Shown here: one piece after another, positions 24,066 to 54,990 of the stretch | How the letters are laid out: every line of letters begins with the position of its first letter | Position numbering within the stretch: the stretch's first letter is position 1 | Origin: Paraspadella gotoi | Taxonomy: Eukaryota; Chaetognatha | Assembly (NCBI GenBank): GCA_051294375.1 | Contig: CM119270.1 | Location: 4,844,152 to 4,908,151 of the forward strand | Length of the DNA: 64,000 nt | Direction of reading: 5' to 3' | Notes under the pieces: model-generated | Told to the model about the DNA's origin: nothing | What the model saw: the letters and a program-made list of their open reading frames with translations, nothing else | The model's database searches: none | Made by a program: the position numbers and the translations under genes

Positions 24066-25288
24066 AAATATAAGAAACGCGACGAAAAACAAGTCGGGCC
24101 ATTTGGATGTTTTAATAAAAATGGAACTTTGTTCCATGATAATTAATTAAGAAGGATCGCCGTAAGAAAAACTGTTCGAAAGAAATGCCATTAGGTGGAA
24201 AAATATATAAGTTAAGCGACGAAGGTCCTTTCTTGTTATATATAAACACGTAATATTAGTTGATATATGTAGTTATAAGCAATATAATTACGGCTTCATC
24301 TCGTGTCCTGATTTAAAGTAACATTAACCGAGATAGAAAAGATTGGTAATGTTGAGAAGCGATCGACGCTAGGAAAAATCGATCCTCGAAAGAATCTGAA
24401 AAGATGGCGAGACTTTTTACTCAAATTTCTCTCTTTTTTAATTCATAGATTTTTCTCTCTTGCTTTCGATGAGGTTCCCACAAAAGCGAGAAAAGAAAAT
24501 AAGTTTTTTTTTTTTTTTTTTTTTTATGAAAAAATAATTATTCGCCGCTTTAAGAATAAAAAGTAAAACAAAAACAAAACGACATTAGCTTTTGTTTGAC
24601 TTTTACAATCTGAAAAAAAAAGATATAGTATTTAGAAATTCATATTGAGATTTGTAAATATTTTGAATCAAATGATCGAATAATTTTTCAAAGTAGTCAA
24701 GATTTCGTTGTGTGACAAATGTGAGAATTTCGGAGACTAAGAAAAACCTTCGTCTTTAGAACAAAAAAAAACATTTTTGTTTTCCATTTTTTATCAAAAA
24801 CTTTTGCTCTTTTTTTTGACAAAAAAATTTTCTTCAAGGTTAGCATTTTGTTTTTCAGCAGAAAATTATTTTACGTTATGAGGGGATAATCTTTATTTTT
24901 AATTTTTCGCTAAACTGGTAGATTAAAAAAAAAATTCGGGTTTCTATTATATTCAATGTTCAATACGGAGTCAATTATTACATCAGAAATAACACAACTT
25001 GAAATAGGCGCATTGTTTTTTTGTAAAAGTTCCTCAAAATAAAAATCTCATCTTGTTTTTTAATATGAGATAACTGGGCGAGAAGTAAAACAATTTTCTT
25101 GTATATTTCATCACATACTTTTTTTCTAAAACTTGGCGCAATTATATCTCAAAAATAAATCATTGCTTCGAATTTCCGTCGAAAACAAAAACATCGGCAA
25201 GAGCGGCGGCCCTGTCGCCTGTCGCCTGACGAGTTTTTCATCTTTCGCTTTCCGTTTTTCGTTTTCATCAGAAAAGCGAATTTAATTT

Positions 25289-25385
<97 letters not shown>

Positions 25386-26212
25386 CACCTGCGACCTGTA
25401 ATATTTTGACAATGTCGCGACGTCGCGAGTTCGAGTTGTCGACTAATCGATTCTGATTTACCTGCATCTTCAATTCTGCTTCGCGTTCATTCCTTCGTTT
25501 ACTTTTTTTTTAATTCCCGCTTCTCGCGATCGGAGAATTTCCGTCATAAATATAATGTATATGTTTGTTTTTTTATTGTTGTAATATTCTTTGTTTTTGT
25601 ACGAAATTGGTACAATGCATATAAAACTGTCTATTCATTCAGTTAATAAGATTTTTTTTTTCAGGAATTTAGACAGGATGTGTTGGTTTAATTCCACCCT
25701 CCCAATTCTCTTTTTTCTCTCAAACGACTGAAAGTTGCTTTCATCAACATCTTAGTTTTTGTATAAATTAATTAATTATTTGTTCTTTTGTTTCTGTCTT
25801 GATTTCCTTTTCTATTTAAAAACTCTTTCTGGTCAGTTCTTTTTCTCAAAGAAGCATTTTTTCCTTATTTCCTCCTAATTTGAATATTCTTTTTGAAATA
25901 TAGCCTCTTTTAAAAAACAAACCTAATATTTTTTTTCTTTTCCAGTAGCAGAGCCAGAGGGAAAATTTAAGATAATTCCTGAGTCTAAAAATATCTCATC
26001 AGTACTTTTTACTTTTTTCTCGGCGACTATTAAAATTGCCTTCATTAATTAAATCTATTTACTTCTACTTTTTTTGTCCCCAAAAACAAGTTTCTTTCCA
26101 ACTGAATAATTCTCATGCCTCGATATCCCATCGTGTTTCTTTCTCGATTCTGGACATAATCGATCAATTCCTCGTTACGAAATCGGTTTTCATTTTTTTT
26201 AACGGTAAAATC
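24066..26212. other. No recognised gene; AT-rich sequence with (CT)n
   Basis: Contains a perfect-looking (CT)n run of about 90 bases at 25291-25382 and a family-3 SINE end near 25600-25650. No coding region can be supported. Confidence 0.55.
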
Positions 26213-26240
26213 TGACGTCAACAAGAATCTATTGACGTCA
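26213..26240. promoter_or_regulatory. Two full CRE palindromes, 20 bp apart
   Basis: TGACGTCA occurs at 26213-26220 and again at 26233-26240, about 590 bases upstream of the first recognised exchanger exon. CREB/ATF-type factors bind this palindrome. Promoter function here is inferred. Confidence 0.35.
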
Positions 26241-26824
26241 AACGAGTTGACGATTTTGACTGAACCACGAAATATATGATATAAAGTTTTCTCTGTGTCT
26301 TTCTCTCTTTTTTACATACATACATAGATACACAAACATTTCTGATCTCAATTCGATGATTTTCTAAACGAAAAAAAATATATATTCCTTATTTTTTTAT
26401 TATTCGCCGATTTGGGTGGGATTCGAATTCGGGACGAAAGAGTAGGTCTTTGTCCAATCAAGATGCTCATTCTTCAAATTTTATTAGACTTAAATTGCTT
26501 TGGTTGTCGCCAAATTCAGTAGGAATAGGTCACGAATAGCAAACAGGAATTAACAACAACAACAACAAAAAAAAAAGCAAACAGGAAATACGACAACAAA
26601 ACAAACGGCCAATTTTTAATAGTTTTTTTCTTCCTTCAGTTTTAAGCTTTTTTTTATCTTTTCTGCTTCGTCTCTCCCTTTCGCTGGAATCATGAGCAAC
26701 ATTCTCGATCTTAAACCGGAAATGAAACCAAAACGTTGATCACGTGATAACAATTTTGGGAAAATTCAAAAACGTTAAAAAAAAAAAACGAATTAAATTT
26801 TGTCTAACAACGAAAGTTAAAAAA

Positions 26825-39829
<13,005 letters not shown>

Positions 39830-39834
<5 letters not shown>

Positions 39835-39862
39835 GTTGAGAGAGAGAAGAGGGAGAGAGAGC

Positions 39863-39893
<31 letters not shown>

Positions 39894-40024
39894 TAAGGAT
39901 TGGATAAAACCTTTTCTCTTGAGTGGGGAGAGAGAAGAGGGAGAGAGAGCAGAGAGAGAGAGAGAGAGAGAAGAATTGGATAAAACCTTTTCTTTTGAGT
40001 GGAGAGAGAGAAGAGGGAGAGAGA

Positions 40025-40058
<34 letters not shown>

Positions 40059-40092
40059 GGGAGAGATAAGGATTCGATAAAACCTTTTCTGC
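39830..40092 (+). repeat. ~85 bp GA-rich tandem repeat starting at the NCX stop codon
   Basis: CTTTTGAGTTGAGAGAG at the stop codon is echoed by CTCTTGAGTGGGGAGAG and CTTTTGAGTGGAGAGAG. Each is followed by GA repeats and GGATAAAACCTTTT or a close variant. Three copies; the rest of the array is 3' UTR. Confidence 0.8.
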
Positions 40093-41804
40093 TTGAAAGT
40101 TCTGATGCTTGGGACTGATGCGCTTGCTTGAAGGAAACAGTTTGAGGAGATAGATTGATCATTGTGAGAACCTCTTCTTCAGATGATAAGCTAAGAATTG
40201 TGTTTACGGACGGGATTGTGCGAGGGATTAGCTTTGAATTTATAAAGAGGTATACTATAGTCGTATACCACTTTGGACAGATGTACTTCATCAAAATCAA
40301 TTTTTCGAAATTGTGAACGAAAAAAAACAAACTATTCCGTATTTTTTCTTCTGAAATCAAAAAAAAACTTTTTTTGGTGTTTTATTTACTATGATTTTTG
40401 TCATCACTGATACTATTACAATGATAGTTTAGTTCCATCCCTTAACATTCAGAAGGGATCTTGTTCATTTAATTTCGTTTTTTTTTCTTCTTATTCATCA
40501 TTTATGCTTAATTAATTCTAAATAATAGAGATTATTTTTTTGACAGAAATTCTTATATATGTCCTCATCTATTTCACTCGTTGATCAAAAAAAAAAATTA
40601 TCCTCATTTAAACTGTCAAAAAAAAAAACAAACAAAAAAAACCGGAAAACTATTGTTTAAGAAATTTATAACATACATGGGTCCTGTAAAAGATTTCTAT
40701 GGATTTCATTTTTGTACAATAATCAAACTTTCACTTCATATTTCACAACCGTGTAACTTTTTACAGGTGCATGGTTTTATGTTACAAAAACAACATTATT
40801 TTAGTGTTGGATTAATAGTTTATTATATCTAGTTTTATTTGTTTCTCTTCCTTTCCTTCCTTTTCTTTCTCTTCCTTCCTTTCTTCTTAAATTTCCGTTT
40901 TATAATTGTTAACACTGCTGTATGTCTTGATTAAGAAAATAAATAAATCGTTTTCAAACTGTTATTTTTTTAAAGTTTGGTTTAAAAACATCATAAATCG
41001 AATTTTTAAAGAAAAATTGAAAATTGGCTTAAAATTTAATTTAAACCATCTTTGGTTTGTATAATTACGAATCACGAATTTTTTTTACATCTGATAATTG
41101 TTAGTAATTATTGGTGTTATTGGTATTTCTTTAATATTTTTGGAATTTTTGGCAATGACGTTTCGTCTATTTAGACACTAATGTTTTCTTCGAGTTTTTT
41201 CTTAGTTTTTGTGATATTTTCTGACTGTGTTGTTTCGGTTTTTAGTATTAGCAAGATAGCTATTTTACAATTATTTTTGGGTTTCTTTCTTTTTTATTGA
41301 GAACTTCCATAAAGTGATTCTAAGGTAATGACAATTTGATAGAAATTAAACTTATTCAAAAAAATATGTTGATTAGTTATAAGAAAAAAAAACCTTTCCC
41401 TTATTTAAGTATTATTAAAGTTTTATCTGACTAAAAAAATAAATAAATAAAAACAACTTTTCTACCATCATGCTTTTTTATCGTTAGAATCGCGGTTACA
41501 GCGAAAAGAAATATATAAACTATAATCGAATAAAAACAATGCTCGTTGCCAATTTCGCATTGGAAGACGAAATTCAGAATTCGCAAATATAAAAAAAAAA
41601 ATACTTATCAAGAATCAGGATTTATGACGAAACTTCAACGATTCTCATAATTTTCATAAATCTCAAAATTGTGCAAACAAATGCGAAACGAACAATTTCT
41701 AAATGGGGAACATGACTAGTGCGTTTGCGTTTCAAGATTCGAGGTTTCCCGATGTTTAATACTTGATTTTTGTTTGGTTAGTTTTTATTATTCCTTTTGT
41801 TTTG
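40093..41804. other. Intergenic / 3' UTR, no recognised gene
   Basis: AT-rich sequence between two convergent genes. Possible poly(A) signals (AATAAA) occur near 40938. No supported coding region. Confidence 0.5.
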
Positions 41805-42991
41805 TTAAACTTCTACCTCGGCGCCATCTATCGGCGGCAGAGCGACCCTCAACGCCGCCGGATCTCCGGACGAGGCGGCGTTATTTTCGGTCGGCGTCGT
41901 CGACCCGGATTGTCTGGCGCCGCCAGCTCGCCTGCTGCTCCGCGTTACAGCTGCGCCTTCCCGCGCGGCGCTCCTGTCTCTGCTTCGATCGCTCGTCGAT
42001 TCGGACGACGACGCCGATTCCCGCGACGCCCTTTGACTTCGATCCCGTCGCCCGTTTCCCGACGCCGCAGCGGCAGCCGCAGCCGCAGCCGCCGCTTCTT
42101 CTCGATGAAACGGATTACATCCGGGGCGTTGAAACGCCGCCGAGACGCAGGCGAGATTCCGGGCGCGCTCCTCATCGTCCGGGCGCCAACTTTGGCACGG
42201 CTGCATGACGAAGGTCGGCGGCGCCGGTTCCGAGGAGGACGTCGCAGCGCCGGAACGGCCGGAAACGATGCCGACGTCGCCGTCCCCTGGGAATATTTCG
42301 TCATAAGAAGGAAGGATGATTTCGTTGGAGGCGACGGCGTCGTAATAACTCGGCGGCGCGTCTTTGAATCCATCGGACGACGCCGATCCTGCGGCGCCGG
42401 CGGCGTCCGTGGCGCCGGAAACGTGACCGGCGTCGGCGGAGCCGGGGCAGGGACCCGGGTCGGCGCTCGCCGTGGATTCGTCGTAACTTGGAGGCGCCAT
42501 AGCCGAAGTCGTTGTCGGCGGAAGATGGCGATTTCCAGCGCCGCGTATCGGTCGGACAGATGTGGAAGAGGAGGATGAGGAAGAAGAGGAAGAGGCGCCG
42601 GCGAGGCCGACGACGCTGCTGCTGCTGTAACCGCCGTCTCTGCCCACGCGTCTTACTTCTACCCAAGTCAAATCGACTCCCCTGGGACCGCGCCCGTCGC
42701 CGCGCCCGTCGCCGCGCCCGTCAGCGCGCCCGTCGCCGCGACCCTCCGCCCGTCCCCGCGTTCCCGCGATCTCGTCCTCCGGACTTCCGGAGTCGAAACC
42801 CGATTCGGTTTGACGTCGGGAGCGTTGCTTGCGGCGGCGGCACTGGGAGGGAGAGTGAGAGGGAGTGGGAGTGGGATGGAGAGGGATGGAGAGGGAGAGA
42901 GAGAGGAAGAGGGACAGGGAGAGATGGAAGAAGAGATTTAGAGGGTGGGAGGTGGGGGAGATAGGGAGCGAGAGAGAGGGAGAGAGGGAGG

Positions 42992-43079
<88 letters not shown>

Positions 43080-43940
43080 TGAATACCAAAATTTTGCGAA
43101 ACTTAATCGATTGCTCGTATTCAACTAATATTAGAGAAATAGAAAAGTATAAATTAACAAAAGCATTTAAAAAAAAAGGAAAATAAGTGGAGACCGGAGA
43201 TGAGAAAGTGAGGAAAATAAATGAGACGAGTTAATCTTCACCTTGTGCCAAAGTCTAAAACCGACGCCGACAATGAGGACGAAGATTAGGGCGCCCAGAA
43301 TCGACGCCAGCAACATGACGTCCGTCAGCGTCTCCAGCGCCGCCCCCGCCAACGACGCTTCGTCGCTGTCGTCGTCGTCATCATCGTCGCCGTCGTCGTT
43401 CGTGGGAAAAGAAGATGGCGACGAGGACGACACCCGGATGTAAGGAGGGGAGATACCTGTGACGATGAAAGGTGACGTCAATGATCACTGATCCTGGATT
43501 CCAGGTCAGGATTTCTTTTAACCAAGGTCCTGGAAGTCTCGGTCAAAAATTGAGGGGTAGTTTTGAGAATAAATAGACAAAATAATTGTCGAAAATAACA
43601 ATAACAAAATAATTATATTCATCAACGGACTTGGTTTGCAGAAAGCTTCGTCGGTTCCATCGGCGCAATCGGGTTCTCCGTCACAGAGTCGATTCGGAGA
43701 GACGCAGTATTCCTGCAAGAAGAAACAATTAGGTTTTGGAAATTTAAATTATTGTAAATATTAACGTAAACAGATAAACTGGAAAAAAAGAAACGAAAGA
43801 TAGGTCTTCTCCCAGTCGCCTCACCTTGTCGTCCTCGCAGAGAAAGAAATTCTCGAGTTTGACCAACCAACTGCAGAGGAACGTTCCTTTGTACCGAACG
43901 CCGACAGTTTGGGTGAGGCTCAGGCCCAAAGTCAGCATCG
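41805..43940 (-). CDS. Single-pass membrane protein with one LDLa module and PPxY tail (3' part)
   Basis: Exons 43940-43825, 43712-43631, 43456-43242 and 42842-41805 join in frame to about 482 residues; the start exon is not identified. Order: an LDL-receptor class A module with six Cys ([29 protein letters not shown]), an Asp-rich stalk, a transmembrane helix ([20 protein letters not shown]), a basic stop-transfer [10 protein letters not shown], then a long Ser/Ala/Asp-rich tail. The tail carries APPSYDE and APPSYYD (PPxY) and LPSYDE, near a poly-Ala run. LDLRAD3/LDLRAD4-like proteins share LDLa-TM-PPxY and recruit Nedd4-family ubiquitin ligases. That role is inferred; overall identity is unknown. 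The donor after 43631 is GTCCGT, non-ideal but phase-correct. Confidence 0.8.
42957..43078. repeat. (GA)n microsatellite upstream of the LDLa-protein last exon
   Basis: On the gene's strand this is a long CT run ending about 115 bases before the acceptor at 42843. Confidence 0.9.
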
Positions 43941-43984
43941 CTGGGATCACGAAAGATGGAAACTTGGTCAACGGCAACATCCTC

Positions 43985-44637
43985 GGGAATTTATGGTTAT
44001 TTTTCGTGTGGAAGATATTATTAGTATTTGTATTAGTTTTTTTTTAGCGACGGAAAAATCCGTATCAGTTTTATATGATTGTCTTAGAACGTGGTTTCAT
44101 TTTCACTCTGTGAAGTTTCGATGGATCAACGGTCAAAAACGACTAAAGTTGCGATCGAAACATTTTATACAGTTTCGTTTTAAAAACTGTAGACCCGCAT
44201 AGCGACGGGAGTCGAGACTTGAAGGGCGTCTTTTTGATGCAGACAAGGGGTCCCCTTAAACGGACGGCGGGACGGGTCCGAGTCATTGGTGAGAAAAAGG
44301 TTTCACTGGGCGTGAGAGGGTCTAGAGGTCTGGAGGTCTAGATCTAGGAATTAGAGTCGCTACTCTGATGTAGTCGCTCTGGAGTTCGTTTCTGCCCCGC
44401 TTGGTGAGAAACGGTTAATTGGATTAAGCGAATTCGTAGAAGTAAGAATAAATCAAGCTTAATCTCTATTGAAAGAGATTAATAACTGGGGGGTGGTTAC
44501 GCTTCGTTGGCCGTCGTCAAGGGAAAAATAAATTGTGTCGTTGTCGTTGTCGTCCATTGGCGTTTCGTCATTGCGTCGTTGCGAGACGCTTGCGCACGAA
44601 GGGGGGTGGGAGAGGACAGTCTCCTTGGCGGAGGAAG

Positions 44638-44685
<48 letters not shown>

Positions 44686-44721
44686 AGGAGAGAGAAGAGA
44701 GAGAGAGAGAGAGAGGAGAAG

Positions 44722-44798
<77 letters not shown>

Positions 44799-45597
44799 AG
44801 AGAGAAGATCAAGAGGAGAAGAGAGAAAAGCTGATTGGTCGATTGCCCATAGTGTCGACCAATCAGGAAGAGGAAGAGGAAAACGAAGCGAAGCACGAGA
44901 AAGATGGATGCTGCGAAAGCTTATGATTCTCGTCTGATTGTTGTTGTGGTTGTCGTTGTCGTTGTAGTTTCGGTTTAAGTTTTCATGCACTTTGATGGAG
45001 ATGAGTCCTATATAAGTGTAATTTTTAGGACTCAGTGATGTAGACAACAATCTGACATGTTTTATTAACAAACGAAATCTTTTCCGATGAGTTTTTAGTA
45101 AAAATGAATAAATTATAAAATAATGAAACTTCGTATTCCGGGAAAAAAAAGGAATTAAAAAGTTAATAATTCATGTTGATATTGTCGCAGATATCGTCAA
45201 TAAAATTAATTGAAATATAACTTATTTTTTGTTTAAAAAAAAAGAGTTTTTTACTGAGAATTTTTGGGCGAGGTTTATAAAAAAATATAGAATGAGAGAA
45301 GAAAACAAAATGGAAACGTAGAAAACACTTATTAGAAAAAAAAAACAATTACGTAAATACAAATACGTAATACATAAAAATTACTACAATTAGTACATAC
45401 ATATTAGCTACCCAGATATCCTAAAATAAAAACACAATTTTCAGAGACAATAGTTTTTTATATTAAATAATTTAATATTCAGCAGGAGTAAATAGGCAAT
45501 CATGCAACAACCATTACAGGAGAATTTTTTTATTTAAATATGAAAAAAAAAAACGGATGAAAGGCTAATAAAAAATAATTATTATTATTATCACTTG

Positions 45598-45598
<1 letters not shown>
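43985..45598. other. No recognised gene; (GA)n array
   Basis: Holds a compound GA array at 44637-44810 and AT-rich sequence. The missing first exon(s) of the LDLa protein could be here or in unresolved simple sequence; none can be identified. Confidence 0.5.
44831..44866. promoter_or_regulatory. Perfect palindrome with two CCAAT boxes
   Basis: CTGATTGGTCGA and its exact inverted copy TCGACCAATCAG flank a 12 base spacer. Each arm is an NF-Y-type CCAAT box. It lies upstream of the LDLa gene on that gene's strand, so a promoter role is plausible. Confidence 0.4.

Positions 45599-45638
<40 letters not shown>
45599..45638. repeat. (CT)n microsatellite
   Basis: About 40 bases of CT, followed near 45760 by (TCTCT)n-like sequence just past the MAPK15 stop. 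Confidence 0.9.
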
Positions 45639-45640
<2 letters not shown>

Positions 45641-45807
45641 GGATGTCACGAAAGTTAGAGAGAGGAGGCGTTATCACTATCAGTCAGTCTCCTATCTATT
45701 CTTTTCTCTGTCTCCTATCTCCTTCTTGTCCCCTCTCTTCTTTTTTATTTTTCTTCTCCTCTCTTCTCTTCTCTTCTCTTCTCTTCTCTTCTCTCCTCTT
45801 CTACCAA

Positions 45808-50716
<4,909 letters not shown>

Positions 50717-51545
50717 GTTTGGTGGTTTCGGGTAGCGAGGGTGGGGGGGATGGTGGTTTCGGGTGGAGTTAAGGGGTGGTGAAGTAGTGGAAGAAACCTG
50801 GGGAATTTGGGGGTTTTTATTTGTTTTTATTATTTGGTTTTGTTTTTTTTTTTTTTCTGGCCGAGAGAGAGAGGTAGAAGGAAGAGAGGGAATCGATTTT
50901 GAAAAGTTTTACTCAATTGTTTTTTTGTTTCGGTATTGATAATTCGTTTTTAAAAAATTAGCCGATGCCAATGTATCTCTTCACTTATTTAGTTCTTTAG
51001 TTTGTTTGTAGTTATTAAAATTGATTGTCGATTGCGTCTCGGTTCGCGAGTGAGTTTTTACTTTCATAAACTTTCATCAACGTGAGTTAGTAGTTATTTT
51101 GTGTATTATTTTGTTAGATGAGTACGAAAATTTCACTAAAGTTGAGGCTACGTATGAGAAATGCGAAGGCAAATATGGTGATTTAAAAAAAAACCGGTAT
51201 TGCAAAGTTTGGTCGAATTTTTTTAAAAGAATAAATTAATCAGGAATGACTTTAAATTCGATCATTTGAATCTTCTTTTTTTTCGTCGTTACCGTGTGAA
51301 CTTTGAGCGAAAATCTAATTCCTTTCTCATAACAATTTTGTTTTATCTCTCGTCTCTCGTTCAATACTCGATCTTTGAACTTTTCTCTCTCTATCTCTTT
51401 TTCTCTTTTATTTTTTTTTTATCGTTCTTCCTTCGTCGTCAACGAATTTTGTTTACCGTTGCCAAGCAGATGCCTCGGACCGCAGCACCGATTCTTCCGA
51501 GTGTATTCCTCCGCCGCCGACTGAGCTTACATTTCGGCGATCAAT

Positions 51546-51656
51546 ATGAATAGTAAACGAGTGGCGTCGCACGTTTTGAAGGACGCCAAAGAAGTTAATC
51601 CTTGCGGCGGCGTCGACGCCCTCGACGGACTGATTCTTTTCCAGAAACGACACAAA
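51546..51656 (+). CDS. Possible first exon of an unrecognised gene, divergent from MAPK15
   Basis: ATG at 51546 opens MNSKRVASHVLKDAKEV, NPCGGVDALDGLILFQKRHK, then a possible donor AAA|GTAGTT. Codon use looks coding, and the 830 bp head-to-head spacing from the MAPK15 start would suit a shared promoter. No domain is recognised and no second exon is found downstream before the 52793 gap. Alternatively it is a short uORF or untranslated leader. Confidence 0.3.
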
Positions 51657-51859
51657 GTAGTTCCTTCAACTTCTGGAATCAATTTCCCCGTTCGTCTTCG
51701 GAATTCTTTTCGTTTCGTGTCGCGAGTTTACATCCCCGGTTGCCAGGCAACGAGACGCTCGGCGTGTTTTGTTGGCTCTTCGGGTCCTCTTCCGTTTCTG
51801 CCTCCATTTTTCGGTTCCATTTACACTTTTTTCCTGGGGGGGGGCTAATGGTAGAATGC

Positions 51860-52792
51860 ACACGAAAATAAGTCAAGGTCTTTCTACCCTAGATATTTAG
51901 AATTATAAAATTATAGAGGATTAAAACATTTTCTGCTTTATACACAGGTTATGAGGATGAAAAAGGACTTACTTTAATAGAGTGTAGTTTTTTAATTTCA
52001 ATATCTAGGTATTTGTCCCAAAAAACTTTTTTTAGTGTAATTATTTTTTTCAATTATTTGATTTATTAATACGCATCAAAGTTTTCGATAGCGTTGGTTT
52101 CTCCGCTAGAAGAGAACTTTAAGTTCTAGGGTTTTCGCTGATCTTTTTTTTTTAATTTTAAAAACCAATTAAGTTGCAGCAGGATCAAAGAGAATTTCAT
52201 ATTATAAATATCCGATTGAGCGATGATTAATTTTATTTTTTCAATATTGGATTTATTTCGAAACTCCGATAAAAAGTCTTTTGTTTAAGAATCACGTCGG
52301 CATTTGCCGACCTCTCTCGCATAACTTGTAAAGCCATCTGCTTAAAAGAGCAGCGCCTAAATTTGCACTTCGAACAAAAAATTTAAATTTTTTAAAGTTT
52401 TTAATCATTAAAAATTAATACAGTTTACATTTAGACAATATATTACAGTATATTTTTCTCTATCATTTCATGTTTATCAATGACGGAGTTTTTCTATGTT
52501 GACAAAAGAAAACTTAATATCCCAAGAAGAAATGCGTTTTTTTTTTTTAATTTTTGATCTTTTTTTTTTCTATTTTCTTTTTCAAAATTATGATGGGAAA
52601 ATAGTTTCCATCTCAACTCCAGGGTCAAATTTGATTTCCCTTTAAATTGGTTTCGTCTTTTCTCTCTTCGCTGAATCCATGACGAAATTTCAAGGAGAAA
52701 TAAAAAATCGAAAAATAAAAAACAAAAAAGAAAGACTTGAATTTAAAAAAAGAAATTTTATAATAAATCTCAAAATCAGAATTCCGGTCTCT
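51860..52792. other. No recognised gene
   Basis: AT-rich sequence up to a 419 N gap (52793-53211). Confidence 0.5.
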
Positions 52793-53211
52793 NNNNNNNN
52801 NNNNNNNNNNNNNNNNNNNNNNNNNNNNNNNNNNNNNNNNNNNNNNNNNNNNNNNNNNNNNNNNNNNNNNNNNNNNNNNNNNNNNNNNNNNNNNNNNNNN
52901 NNNNNNNNNNNNNNNNNNNNNNNNNNNNNNNNNNNNNNNNNNNNNNNNNNNNNNNNNNNNNNNNNNNNNNNNNNNNNNNNNNNNNNNNNNNNNNNNNNNN
53001 NNNNNNNNNNNNNNNNNNNNNNNNNNNNNNNNNNNNNNNNNNNNNNNNNNNNNNNNNNNNNNNNNNNNNNNNNNNNNNNNNNNNNNNNNNNNNNNNNNNN
53101 NNNNNNNNNNNNNNNNNNNNNNNNNNNNNNNNNNNNNNNNNNNNNNNNNNNNNNNNNNNNNNNNNNNNNNNNNNNNNNNNNNNNNNNNNNNNNNNNNNNN
53201 NNNNNNNNNNN
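52793..53211. other. Assembly gap (419 N)
   Basis: Run of N; all frames across it are artefacts. Confidence 0.95.
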
Positions 53212-53365
53212 TTTTTTTTTTTGCACTTACAAATGGATTGCGTCGAATCAATGAAATAATCCATAACCTTTGGTTCTGAAAATCGCGGGATCGCAAAGAC
53301 CTTTAAATCTCTTTGCAAAGAAGAAAAAAGAAAAGTATTTCTAAAACTAAAAGGTAGCATTCGCT

Positions 53366-53545
53366 TCGAAATTGGTACAACCAAGATAAAAATAATCTGT
53401 TCATTCAATAAATAAGCTATCTTGGGTTGACTTTGGACAGTCTATGGTGGTTTAAGGCCTCCATCCCTCTAACAAGAGTGCCATATCAGGCCCCTGCATT
53501 GCCTGAAAGCTTTCTCTCGTTTATCCACTCCTCGAGTACCTTGCT
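53366..53545 (+). repeat. SINE-like repeat, family 3, fullest plus-strand copy
   Basis: Begins GAAATTGGTACAACCAAGAT and contains GGTTTAAGGCCTCCATCCCT and CTCGTTTATCCACTCC. Matches 38795-39018 inverted. Confidence 0.75.
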
Positions 53546-53981
53546 TCCCTCCCCTGGAAATTGTGTCACACATATTTTAAACAAAGTTTCAATCGAATAA
53601 AAACCACTTCAGCATTATATTGTACTCCGCACCAGCATCGACATGCAAGGAACTTTGATTTTCTTTTTAAAACTGATGGTACAAAGTCGGTACGTACTTC
53701 TCATTGCCCTACAGATTTCAACTACCACGTCTCATCAAATTCCATTCACGGTTCCATTTTGGAATAAGAACTTGATTTACGGTTCCCCTTCCAATTCCAC
53801 TCTAATTCCCTCGACGGTGATCCAAGGACGAATTTTCGCTGAAATGAGATTGACGTCAAACGACGGTTGACGTCATCGCGCGTCGCGAGACGGCGCTCCT
53901 TCGCCACCTTGGGAACGCGGCGAGTAAAGGTCCATGGTTCGAGGCTGGGCGCCAGCTTTAAAGAAAAAAGGAGATTCGGAG

Positions 53982-54073
53982 CTCCGACGTGACGCGTTGG
54001 AATCATTTGAAACGGCTGGAACGTGGCTCCAACGTGACGCGTTGGAATCATTTGAAACGGCTGGAACGTGGAG
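53982..54073. repeat. ~35 bp tandem duplication
   Basis: GACGCGTTGGAATCATTTGA plus AACGGCTGGAACGTGG occurs twice in a row. Confidence 0.85.
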
Positions 54074-54404
54074 AATAACTGTAAACCTCACGTCTGCTTT
54101 TTCACCGCTCATTCTAAATGAGAAGAACAAAGCATTTGTTTCAAGATCGTGTTCGATATTTTTGTGACGTGTCAAATTTAAAATCAAAGTTATACTTTTT
54201 ATAACTTTCTCTATCCCTCCATCCTCTAATTGGTAGAAACGTGAAATATAACGTGAACCATTATTCCTGAGTGATGATTTCATGTCTTCTTACAGTCGTC
54301 CACCATATTGTGAAAATAATGTTCAATGCCGGCGAGATATTTTCTCTTTTTTTCTTGGACTTTCTGTCGCGGAGAACTAAAAAAAAGATAAAAGATAAAA
54401 GAGA

Positions 54405-54951
54405 NNNNNNNNNNNNNNNNNNNNNNNNNNNNNNNNNNNNNNNNNNNNNNNNNNNNNNNNNNNNNNNNNNNNNNNNNNNNNNNNNNNNNNNNNNNNNNNN
54501 NNNNNGGAAGGAAAGAAAGAAGTAAAAAGGAGAGAAAAAAAAACAAGAACAAAAAAAGAAAGAAAGACCGAAACTAAAAAGAAAGAAAGAAAGAAAAAAA
54601 GAAAGAAAAAAAATTACAATAGAAGTATAGAAAAATAAAAAGAAAGGGAAAAAAAGTAAAAAGAGAAAAGGAGAGAAAGGAAAGCAATTAAAGAAAAAAA
54701 AANNNNNNNNNNNNNNNNNNNNNNNNNNNNNNNNNNNNNNNNNNNNNNNNNNNNNNNNNNNNNNNNNNNNNNNNNNNNNNNNNNNNNNNNNNNNNNNNNN
54801 NNNNNNNNNNNNNNNNNNNNNNNNNNNNNNNNNNNNNNNNNNNNNNNNNNNNNNNNNNNNNNNNNNNNNNNNNNNNNNNNNNNNNNNNNNNNNNNNNNNN
54901 NNNNNNNNNNNNNNNNNNNNNNNNNNNNNNNNNNNNNNNNNNNNNNNNNNN
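54405..54951. other. Two assembly gaps in purine-rich sequence
   Basis: N at 54405-54505 and 54703-54951, separated by AAAG/AGAA-rich low complexity. Probably collapsed microsatellites. Confidence 0.9.
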
Positions 54952-54959
54952 AAGAAAAG

Positions 54960-54990
<31 letters not shown>

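Noticed and set aside
26405-26475. tRNA-like sequence on the minus strand with AATTCGAATCCCA
   Set aside because: B-box-like string only; arms do not pair convincingly. Possibly an old SINE fragment.
41763-42964. Plus-strand Arg-rich frames at 41763-42578 and 42512-42964, and similar frames at 45595-47051
   Set aside because: They are shadows of the GC-rich minus-strand coding exons of the LDLa protein and MAPK15.
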